Shown here: one piece after another, positions 1-5,354 of the stretch
How positions within the stretch are numbered: the first letter of the stretch is position 1
Layout: the number at the start of each line of letters is the position of its first letter
Origin: Desulfovibrio sp.
GTDB taxonomy: Bacteria > Desulfobacterota > Desulfovibrionia > Desulfovibrionales > Desulfovibrionaceae
Reading direction: 5' to 3'
DNA length: 20,580 nucleotides
Assembly (NCBI GenBank): GCA_031281815.1
Contig: JAITEY010000113.1
Coordinates: 1-20,580, forward strand
Notes under the pieces: model-generated
The model's database searches: none
What the model was told of the DNA's origin: nothing
Seen by the model: only the letters and a program-made list of their open reading frames with translations
Program-made: the position numbers and the translations under genes

Positions 1-1
1 C

Positions 2-1954
2 GCCGCACGGGAAAACGACGTCACGAACACCCCGCACCCGCCGCTCGGATTCTATCAGGCGCGGCCCCTGTGCACGGCCGCGACGGACCTGCCGCCGACC
101 TTCTGCTCGCGCATCTATACGGTTCTTGCCCTGTCGCCGCTGTTGACGCTCAGCGTGATGCTGCTGCTCCAGACAGCCTTCTGCCTGAACGCGCGCGATT
201 TGTGGTTTTCGGACGAAGTGCGCCATGCGGACGCCTTCCGTTATCTTCTGGAAGAAGGCAAGGGGGTGTTGCTGTACATGAACGGCGCCCCGTACCCCGA
301 CAAACCGCCTTTGTATTTCTGGTTCCTGCGCGCACTGTACGCCTTTCTGGGCACGGAAGGGCCGATGCTGCATTTCACCGGCGCCGCCCTTTCGGCCCTG
401 CTCTGGCTGTGGGCAGCCCTGGCCCTGGGCCGCCTGGTCGGCAGGGCGGACAGGCGTATCAACCTCGCCTCAGGCATCATGCTGCTCAGCTCGGGCTACA
501 TCATGGGCCTGATCCATTACGGGCGCATGGACCTGCTGTTTTCCGCCCTGATTCTGTGCAGCCATATCCTCCTCTACCGCGCCCTGGCCGGCCCCGGACA
601 AGATTTGCCGCGCACGGCGGCCGCGTTTTTCACGGCGGGCGTCGCCGTCCTCATCAAAGGGCCGCTCGGCCTGGCCTTCCCCCTGTGTTCGGCCCTGCTC
701 TTCGTCATTTGGCAGGGCAGACCGCTGCGCCTGTTCAGCAGGGATTTCATGTGCGGACTGCTTGCCGGCCTGTTGCCGGCGGCAGCCTGGCTGCTTCTGG
801 TCTTCAAAAGCACGGGCGACGCGTCGTTCATCCTCGACTCCCTGCTCCGCCGACAGGTGCTGGACCGCGCGCTCGACACCTTCCATCACAAGGAAGTCTG
901 GTATTATTACCTGACCCGTCTGCCTCTCATGCTTCTGCCCTGGACCCTTATCCTGTTCTGTCTGCCCTGGAGCAGCATACGGCCCCGCAGCCTGCGCGCC
1001 TGCATCGGCGCGGCGCGCGCGCCGGAAACGGACGGCGCCGCCTACCGCTGGTGCATGGTGCTTTCCGCCCTGATTCTCCTCTCCTGCCTGAGCGGCAAAA
1101 TCCTCATCTACCTGTTGCCCGTCCTGCCCGCTCTGTCCGTGCTCGGCGCGCGCGTCGCTCTCGGCGCGGGCAATCTCGGGGCGCGCATCCTGCGCTGGGG
1201 CACGGCCCTGCAGTTCTTTGCGGCCGGAGCACTGGCCCTGGCTCTGGCCCTGGTTATTTTCGGCCACCTGAGTTTGCCCGAGGCGATCAAGGGCTTGCCG
1301 GGCGCGCTTCCGTCGCCCGACCCCGGCTTCCTGCTGGTCGCCGTGCTGTTGTTGCTTTTCGGCGCGCTGGTCTGGACGGGACTGTCCAACTCCCGCCCCG
1401 AGGGGGTGCTGCTGATTGCTGCCCTGGCCTGCACAAGTCTGGGCTACCCCTTGGGCGGCATGGTCGCGCCCGCCTTCGACGCCGTGCTCAGCCCCAAGCA
1501 GCAGGCGCTGATCATGCGAGCTTACGCCGACAAGGGCTATACAATCGCCTCCTGCAAAGTCTACGACGGCATCTATTCCTTCTACGCGGGCCGCGTGGTG
1601 CGGGATTTGAAAAGCACGGAAGATGCGGCCGCCCTTGCCGGGTCCGGCAAACTTGTTCTCGCGCTGAGCGCCCGGCGCCTTGCCGAATGGAGCGACAAGC
1701 CGGAAAACCTCAAGGAAATACACAGGCAATGGATAGAAAACCGCGAGTACGTCCTGCTGGCCGCGCCGCCCGACCCGGATATACGGCCCGCTGCAACCTC
1801 GTTCAGGCCGGCGCCGGACCTTGCCGCGAAAATTGAGGATGCTTTCGGCAGAATCCGTGAGCGCGCAGCGCATCTTTTCCAGCCGGTTCAGGAGCGCGCC
1901 GCGGACCTTTTCCGCCGGGTCCGCGAGCGCGTCACGGAAAAGCCCGCGCCCTGA
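2..1954 (+). CDS. ArnT/PMT-type integral membrane glycosyltransferase, 5' end outside window
   Basis: The frame is open from the first bases of the window. A hydrophobic segment (around IYTVLALSPLLTLSVMLLL) already precedes the first in-frame ATG at 143, so the gene almost certainly begins upstream; about 650 codons are visible. The segment LWFSDEVRHADAF followed by YPDKPPLYFWFLRAL matches the first periplasmic loop of the PMT_2/ArnT (GT83-like) family, where acidic residues and the KPPL element sit near the lipid-linked sugar site. Many hydrophobic helices follow, as expected for an enzyme moving a sugar from polyprenyl phosphate in the inner membrane. The acceptor (lipid A, other lipid or protein) cannot be told. 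The last 40 residues form a charged, repetitive amphipathic tail (ERAAHLFQPVQ / ERAADLFRRVR) that is not part of the core family. No partner gene is visible on the left. Confidence 0.85.
   Translation, partial: AARENDVTNTPHPPLGFYQARPLCTAATDLPPTFCSRIYTVLALSPLLTLSVMLLLQTAFCLNARDLWFSDEVRHADAFRYLLEEGKGVLLYMNGAPYPDKPPLYFWFLRALYAFLGTEGPMLHFTGAALSALLWLWAALALGRLVGRADRRINLASGIMLLSSGYIMGLIHYGRMDLLFSALILCSHILLYRALAGPGQDLPRTAAAFFTAGVAVLIKGPLGLAFPLCSALLFVIWQGRPLRLFSRDFMCGLLAGLLPAAAWLLLVFKSTGDASFILDSLLRRQVLDRALDTFHHKEVWYYYLTRLPLMLLPWTLILFCLPWSSIRPRSLRACIGAARAPETDGAAYRWCMVLSALILLSCLSGKILIYLLPVLPALSVLGARVALGAGNLGARILRWGTALQFFAAGALALALALVIFGHLSLPEAIKGLPGALPSPDPGFLLVAVLLLLFGALVWTGLSNSRPEGVLLIAALACTSLGYPLGGMVAPAFDAVLSPKQQALIMRAYADKGYTIASCKVYDGIYSFYAGRVVRDLKSTEDAAALAGSGKLVLALSARRLAEWSDKPENLKEIHRQWIENREYVLLAAPPDPDIRPAATSFRPAPDLAAKIEDAFGRIRERAAHLFQPVQERAADLFRRVRERVTEKPAP
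1859..1933 (+). repeat. 33-bp in-frame tandem repeat in the glycosyltransferase tail
   Basis: Two 33-bp units (1859-1891 and 1892-1924), each starting GAGCGCG, plus a partial third from 1925. They encode the 11-residue repeats ERAAHLFQPVQ and ERAADLFRRVR, then ERV. The phase fits an amphipathic helix with alternating Arg/Glu and aliphatic faces. The units have diverged, so this is an old duplication. Confidence 0.75.
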
Positions 1955-2067
1955 CAACGCCCTTTGCGTCACCATGTCCGCGCATCGCCGGGTCCGCGGC
2001 CCGGCCGCCTGCTCATACCGGCCCGGCATCACAGCGTCCGCGCGGCGCCGACGGGCAACCGGCGTCC

Positions 2068-2171
2068 GACAAGCCGCAGGCAGCCCATGAAACCCATGCA
2101 ACCTCGGCACCGGGGCGGGTCCTCGACGGCGGCGACCGAACGTCAGACAAGCTGCAGGTAGCCCAGGAAGC
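2068..2171. repeat. Diverged direct copy of the WcbI gene 3' end
   Basis: Bases 2068-2094 match 2145-2171 at 23 of 27 positions; the second copy is the end of the WcbI-family gene read on the - strand. On that strand the gene ends GFLGYLQLV and stop. The outer copy reads GFMGCLRLV and continues without that stop. The 188-bp gap between this gene and the glycosyltransferase (1955-2142) otherwise shows no gene or clear terminator. Confidence 0.65.
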
Positions 2172-2982
2172 CGGCCTCCAGCCCGGCCAGGCGGCAGTCG
2201 ATATAGCGGGAAACATACTGCTCGAAGGTCATCTTCCGGCCGAAAACGGTGAAACGCGTGTCCGGACCGGCAAAAGGCAGCCCGTGAAAGGCGCCGATCG
2301 CCGGATGCACGGGAAGGTCGAAATCGGCATAGGAGGGGAAAAGCCCGCTCCGGCATACGCCTGCCCGCTCGTCCCCGCTCAGGGGAGGAAAACCCAGCTT
2401 GCGCAGCACGGTGTCCGCCGCGTGCATCAGCAATGCCGCGCCCGGATGGTTGACCGTGTGGAAAAGCATGCGCGTTTTCCAGTATTCCCGTATACACTCG
2501 CTCAGGCCGTAGACCTTTTCCGGGTCGTCGGCCTCCGTTGAGGCCAGACTCTCGTCAACGGCGGCCTGAAAATCGCCGAAGGCGTCTACCTTGCCGTGCA
2601 GGTAAACGGCGAGGATCACCTCCTTGGGGGTGCCCTCGTCCAACAGCCGGTTCAGGATGCCGTCACCGAAGTTGATGGGGCCGGACGAGGTCCAGAACGG
2701 CCAGTAACCCTTGAAAAACATATTCGGAATGCGCAGGCGGCGGGCCGTGCCGGGCAGACGCCGCATGAGCGCCTCCGAGGCCAGATCTCCCCAATGCGCG
2801 TCGAGATGCTGGTACAGAAACAGCGCGCAACGCTCCAGGTCTTCCCGAAGTACGGGTTCGCGCGTGTAATTGATGCGCCGGACTATGCGGTAGACGGAGG
2901 AAAAGGCACACGACGCCGTCAGGAGCGTTTCCAGTTCCTCACCCTGGCAGTTGGCGTGCATAAGGCAGAGTTTCGCGGACAT
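2143..2982 (-). CDS. WcbI-family polysaccharide biosynthesis protein
   Basis: A 279-aa soluble protein opening with CLMHANCQGEELETLL. This matches the N-terminal signature of the WcbI (putative acetyltransferase) domain found in capsule and surface-polysaccharide loci, where an Asn-Cys-Gln-Gly loop lies in the coenzyme-binding pocket. The mid-protein segment FLYQHLDAHWGDLASEALMRRLP and the PNMFFKGYWPFW element also fit the family. It probably modifies a surface sugar, which suits the glycosyltransferase gene next to it (convergent with this one), but the substrate is unknown. The ATG at 2982 lacks a strong SD sequence; the next in-frame Met is at residue 8 and would cut into the conserved strand. 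It is transcribed away from the small RNA promoter at 3055. The 3' end has a diverged duplicate downstream. Confidence 0.75.
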   Translation of the reverse strand: MSAKLCLMHANCQGEELETLLTASCAFSSVYRIVRRINYTREPVLREDLERCALFLYQHLDAHWGDLASEALMRRLPGTARRLRIPNMFFKGYWPFWTSSGPINFGDGILNRLLDEGTPKEVILAVYLHGKVDAFGDFQAAVDESLASTEADDPEKVYGLSECIREYWKTRMLFHTVNHPGAALLMHAADTVLRKLGFPPLSGDERAGVCRSGLFPSYADFDLPVHPAIGAFHGLPFAGPDTRFTVFGRKMTFEQYVSRYIDCRLAGLEAGFLGYLQLV

Positions 2983-3030
2983 ACAGGCGGGTTTTCAGAG
3001 ATGTTGCGGTCTCCGGCCGGCGTTGCCTTC

Positions 3031-3058
3031 AAACACATGCTTCAAAACACATGCTTGA
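3031..3058. repeat. 14-bp tandem repeat overlapping a -35 box
   Basis: AAACACATGCTTCA (3031-3044) is followed directly by AAACACATGCTTGA (3045-3058); they differ at one base. The second unit runs into the TTGACA -35 element at 3055-3060. A pair of sites one and a third helical turns apart on a -35 box is a plausible regulator site. The pair is also framed by an inverted repeat, CTCCGGCCG (3011-3019) and CGGCCGGAG (3061-3069). Confidence 0.7.
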
Positions 3059-3083
3059 CACGGCCGGAGGGAAAGCATATAAG
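3055..3083 (+). promoter_or_regulatory. Strong sigma70-type promoter for the small RNA
   Basis: TTGACA (3055-3060), a 17-bp spacer, then TATAAG (3078-3083): a perfect -35, optimal spacing and a five-of-six -10. The predicted start is near 3090. The AAGGGAG that could serve as an SD for an ATG at 3095 lies within and just after the -10, so it would not be in the transcript. This favours a noncoding product. Confidence 0.75.
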
Positions 3084-3089
3084 GGAGTT

Positions 3090-3169
3090 GCGGGATGGAC
3101 AAACCTCCTGTGGTTCATTCAATCTTGGTGCCCCGGCAGGAGTCTCAGTCCTACCGGGGCAGCTTTTTA
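3090..3169 (+). ncRNA. Predicted ~80-nt small RNA, possible type I antitoxin
   Basis: The RNA runs from the promoter at 3055-3083 to an intrinsic terminator. The stem GCCCCGGCAGGA (3130-3141) pairs with TCCTACCGGGGC (3149-3160) with one mismatch and a 7-nt loop, followed by AGCTTTTTA. It ends two bases before the stop codon of the convergent small hydrophobic ORF (3171-3254, - strand). The toxin message would therefore be complementary to it if it extends past its stop. The RNA also carries ACCUCCU (3103-3109), which could pair with AGGUGGU in the SD of that ORF at six of seven positions with one U-U mismatch. That motif is generic anti-SD, so the pairing is only suggestive. A 28-codon ORF could be read from 3095, but its SD overlaps the promoter. 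Function is inferred from layout. Confidence 0.55.
3130..3169 (+). terminator. Rho-independent terminator of the small RNA
   Basis: A GC-rich 12-bp stem with one mismatch (3130-3141 / 3149-3160), loop GTCTCAG, and a following run of five T at 3164-3168 (GCTTTTTA). On the - strand the same hairpin is not followed by T residues, so it would not be a classical terminator for the convergent ORF. Confidence 0.8.
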
Positions 3170-3170
3170 T

Positions 3171-3254
3171 TTACCGTTTGAAACGGGTTACTATTACTGC
3201 CGTTATCACGCCTGCAAGCACAGCCGACAGGACGCTGAGGAGAAACTGCTCCAT
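3171..3254 (-). CDS. 27-aa single-span hydrophobic peptide, Ldr/Fst-like type I toxin candidate
   Basis: The peptide MEQFLLSVLSAVLAGVITAV continues IVTRFKR: one predicted transmembrane helix and a basic C-terminus. The ATG has a strong SD, AAGGTGG (3263-3269), at 8-nt spacing. The stretch LAGVITAVIV followed by a basic tail resembles the core of Ldr toxins (LAGIITAAIV then basic residues) by eye. The conserved Pro and Trp of Ldr/Fst are missing. It converges on a small RNA that terminates at its stop codon, the layout of fst/RNA II and txpA/RatA modules, where the peptide depolarises the membrane and the RNA blocks its message. The frame is open upstream to about 3398 with acceptable codon use, so a longer protein from a weaker start (for example GTG, ...VYRHFRAILRVHDKVVPR before the Met) is possible. 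No homology search was available. Confidence 0.5.
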   Translation of the reverse strand: MEQFLLSVLSAVLAGVITAVIVTRFKR

Positions 3255-3580
3255 TCGCGGCACCACCTTATCGTGGACGCGGAGGATTGCCCGAAAATGA
3301 CGGTACACGCTTTGCGGCAGCTCGGCAAGCTTCGTCCCGAGCGGCCCCAGGGCAATCGCATGAACATTGCAATAAGTTGAAATTACTGGAGAAATTTTTC
3401 AAGCCGTTTTTTATAAAATAAATTATTTCAACAAGTTACATTGCTTCATTCGATTGCCCTGCGGGCGGCCCGACAGTTGCCGTATGCGTTGCCGTCTTGT
3501 CCGATTCGGCGAGTCGTAAAAATTTTCTCGCCGCGTCGTAAAAAATCTTCAGCGAAAACGACGAAAAAGAGGCATAGACA
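3255..3580. other. 326-bp leader and regulatory region, AT-rich core
   Basis: This stretch lies between the small hydrophobic ORF (- strand) and the amidohydrolase (+ strand). Bases 3376-3445 are sharply AT-rich compared with their surroundings and contain TATAAA at 3412 and several TTGAAA-like hexamers on both strands. It probably holds the divergent promoters of the two genes, though I could not assign a -35/-10 pair with correct spacing. Bases 3255-3398 keep the reading frame of the small ORF open. Bases 3510-3551 hold a 22-bp-spaced direct repeat. Confidence 0.5.
3510..3551. repeat. Direct repeat spaced two helical turns, upstream of the amidohydrolase
   Basis: CGAGTCGTAAAAATTTTCTC (3510-3529) and CGCGTCGTAAAAAATCTTCA (3532-3551) share the core GTCGTAAAAA and lie exactly 22 bp apart, so both face the same side of the helix. 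They end 29 bp before the start codon and could be a regulator site in the promoter or leader. No regulator is evident in the window. Confidence 0.5.
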
Positions 3581-4948
3581 ATGCCGACAGCCTGCCGCGC
3601 TGCTATGGTACTCACTCTGGCCGGAGAAAAAGCCGCACGGGGCCGCACAGCTCTGGAGGCCCCGCTCCGTGCGCAGGACAATGCCGTCATTCTGGCCGAA
3701 GACGGCGTCATTGTCGGCGTGGAACCCTATGCGGTCTTCCGCCGGCGCGCCGCAACATCCTTTTCCTTCACAGATGCCGGAGATGCCTGTCTGGCACCCG
3801 GCCTGATCAATGCCCATTGCCATCTCGAACTTTCCCATACCAAGGGCAAATGCGTCGAAGGAAAAGGCTTTACGCATTGGCTGCGCAGCCTTGTCGCCGT
3901 GTTGCGGACTCCCTGCGGAACGGAGGAAGCGCGTACCGCGACGGCAAAGGCCCTGGAAGACATCGCGGCTTCCGGCACGGCGCATGTCGGGGACGTGGGC
4001 AGCCGCCTGCCCGGTATGGTGAGCGAACTCGCCGAACACCTGCTTGCCGGCCGGAAATGGGAAGAGACCATCCGCGCTCTGCCCGGAGCGGTCCGGGGGG
4101 AAGCGCAGAAGGCACGGGAAGCGCAGAAGGCACGGGAAGCGCGAGAAGCCGGGGAGTTCCGGCCTCGCGGCGGCGAAGGCAAGCTCCGCTATCCCCTCAC
4201 GCATTTTCTGGAACTCATCGGCTTTACCCCCCCGGCGCCGGAGGCCGGCGCAGCCGAGGAACTGCGGGCCGGCCCCTGGTTTCTGCCCGCATCCGCGGCG
4301 CTGCCGTCCCGCCGTTATATCGACTGCGCCCTTGCGGGGCACTCCCTGTACAGCACCGCTCCGGAAGCCCTGCAGGCCGCGCACGCCCTGTGCCGGCGGA
4401 CAGGACGCGTCTTCAGCATACATCTTGCGGAATCGCCCGACGAGGACGAGTGCATTCGGAACGGGAGCGGCCCCCTGCATGCGCTTACGGCCGAACTCCT
4501 GCCCGCGCCGACACGCGCCTGGGGGACAAGCCCGGCGGCTCTGGCCGGAAAGTTGGGACTGCTCGGCCCCGGCACGCTGGCCGTGCATTGCGTTTGTCTT
4601 TCGTCTACGGACATACGCCTGTTGTCCCGGAACGCCTGCGCCGTCTGCCTGTGTCCGCGCAGCAACGCCTTTACGGCTTCGGGCCGGGCCGAGCCGACGG
4701 CGCCCGAAGCGGACGGTATCCTGTTCTGCCTGGGCACGGACGGGCTCTCTTCCAATACGGATTTGGACATGCGCAAAGAAGCGTCCGCGGCGCGTGACGC
4801 CTACGGACTGCCCGCCCGCGCCGTGCTGCGCATGGCTACCGTCAACGGCGCGGCCGCACTCGGCCTTAGCGGTCTGGGCACGCTCGAAGCGGGCAAAGCC
4901 GCCGTCGTCAGCGTTTTCGCCCCGGACAAGGCGTCCTTCCTGCCGTGA
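3581..4948 (+). CDS. Amidohydrolase, aminodeoxyfutalosine/SAH deaminase type
   Basis: A 455-aa metal-dependent hydrolase of the cytosine-deaminase-like amidohydrolase superfamily. The metal and catalytic elements are in order: GLINAHCHLELSH (His79 and His81), HLAES (His281), AVHCV (His336) and GTDGLSSNTD (Asp387). The HLELS variant after the HxH motif resembles aminodeoxyfutalosine deaminases of the futalosine menaquinone route, known in Desulfovibrio relatives and Campylobacter, more than the HLPMS of adenosylhomocysteine deaminases. The exact substrate is therefore likely but not certain. The ATG at 3581 has AAGAGG (3567-3572) at 8-nt spacing. Residues near 174-191 hold a perfectly duplicated, charged EAQKAR insert that is not part of the fold. 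It appears monocistronic. Confidence 0.8.
   Translation: MPTACRAAMVLTLAGEKAARGRTALEAPLRAQDNAVILAEDGVIVGVEPYAVFRRRAATSFSFTDAGDACLAPGLINAHCHLELSHTKGKCVEGKGFTHWLRSLVAVLRTPCGTEEARTATAKALEDIAASGTAHVGDVGSRLPGMVSELAEHLLAGRKWEETIRALPGAVRGEAQKAREAQKAREAREAGEFRPRGGEGKLRYPLTHFLELIGFTPPAPEAGAAEELRAGPWFLPASAALPSRRYIDCALAGHSLYSTAPEALQAAHALCRRTGRVFSIHLAESPDEDECIRNGSGPLHALTAELLPAPTRAWGTSPAALAGKLGLLGPGTLAVHCVCLSSTDIRLLSRNACAVCLCPRSNAFTASGRAEPTAPEADGILFCLGTDGLSSNTDLDMRKEASAARDAYGLPARAVLRMATVNGAAALGLSGLGTLEAGKAAVVSVFAPDKASFLP
4101..4154 (+). repeat. 18-bp in-frame tandem repeat in the amidohydrolase
   Basis: AAGCGCAGAAGGCACGGG occurs twice without change (4101-4118 and 4119-4136), then a degenerate third unit AAGCGCGAGAAGCCGGGG (4137-4154). 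It encodes EAQKAR EAQKAR EAREAG. Perfect identity of the first two units suggests a recent duplication and possible copy-number variation. Confidence 0.85.
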
Positions 4949-4983
4949 CAGACCGGAGGCTCGACGGTAAAGTCGGAAATCGG

Positions 4984-5012
4984 TTGACGAGCCTGAAGGC
5001 GTACGGCATACT
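4984..5012 (+). promoter_or_regulatory. Predicted sigma70 promoter for the FeoB-associated peptide
   Basis: TTGACG (4984-4989), 17-bp spacer, CATACT (5007-5012). The predicted start near 5019 falls at the edge of the palindrome at 5020-5032. This leaves a ~75-nt leader before the GTG at 5094. Confidence 0.55.
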
Positions 5013-5019
5013 GTTTCTT

Positions 5020-5032
5020 GAATTTGAAATTC
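5020..5032. promoter_or_regulatory. Perfect palindrome at the transcription start, candidate operator
   Basis: GAATTTGAAATTC is a perfect 6-1-6 inverted repeat sitting on the predicted +1 of the iron-transport-associated gene, a classic repressor position. An iron-responsive regulator such as Fur would fit the gene, but the sequence is not a textbook Fur box and the regulator is unknown. Confidence 0.45.
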
Positions 5033-5093
5033 GATTTCTGTTTTTTCAATGAAAGGGTCCGCAGCGGCGTTTGTCAACGCAAAGGAGTCAGCC

Positions 5094-5216
5094 GTGGAAA
5101 CAGCCGTCATCGCCCTGGTCGTCGCCGGGGCCGCAATCTATTTCGTCCGCAAAGTCATTCTCGGCCGGTCCTGCTCCTGCGGCCGTGAGGATTGCGCGCA
5201 CAAGCGGGCGAAATAA
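5094..5216 (+). CDS. FeoB-associated Cys-rich membrane peptide
   Basis: A 40-aa peptide beginning METAVIALVVAGAAIYFVRK, one N-terminal membrane helix, then a basic segment and a CSCGREDC cysteine cluster. Size, helix position and the C-x-C-x4-C cluster match the FeoB-associated Cys-rich membrane proteins that accompany the ferrous iron transporter FeoB, where they may bind iron or support the transporter. The GTG start has a strong SD, AAAGGAG (5081-5087). No feoA or feoB is in the window, so this copy is away from its usual partners. It has its own promoter and a palindrome at the start site. Confidence 0.75.
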   Translation: METAVIALVVAGAAIYFVRKVILGRSCSCGREDCAHKRAK

Positions 5217-5297
5217 ACGCATCGAACCTGCGCCCGCGTCCGGCCGGGCATCGTGAACGGGCGCTTCCGCGCGGGCGCGCGCAAGCTCAAAAAAGTC

Positions 5298-5326
5298 TTG
5301 ACGAGGTGCAGGCGAGCAGACATGTT
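5298..5326 (+). promoter_or_regulatory. Possible promoter of tssC
   Basis: TTGACG (5298-5303), 17-bp spacer, CATGTT (5321-5326), a weak -10. If used, the transcript would start near 5333, which excludes the in-frame ATG at 5322 and supports the tssC start at 5355. Confidence 0.35.
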
Positions 5327-5354
5327 CCCAAGGCAAGGCATAGGGAGCCGAGGC

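Noticed and set aside
470..2497. 675-codon - strand frame across the glycosyltransferase and into the WcbI gene
   Set aside because: It crosses two well-supported genes and their spacer and has no family resemblance.
3095..3181. 28-codon + strand ORF starting MDKPPVVHSI within the small RNA
   Set aside because: Its SD (AAGGGAG) overlaps the promoter -10, so the transcript would lack it, and the terminator hairpin lies inside the ORF.
3051..3380. 109-codon + strand ORF through the small RNA region
   Set aside because: It runs through the promoter, the terminator hairpin and the AT-rich region without a start signal or domain.
5230..5264. Hairpin GCGCCCG / CGGGCGC after the FeoB-associated gene as a terminator
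   Set aside because: The 21-nt loop and lack of a following T tract make it a poor intrinsic terminator.
5322..5354. Alternative tssC start at ATG 5322 or at 5253
   Set aside because: The added residues are Arg-rich and unlike TssC, the 5322 ATG falls in the predicted -10, and ATG 5355 has a well-placed SD.
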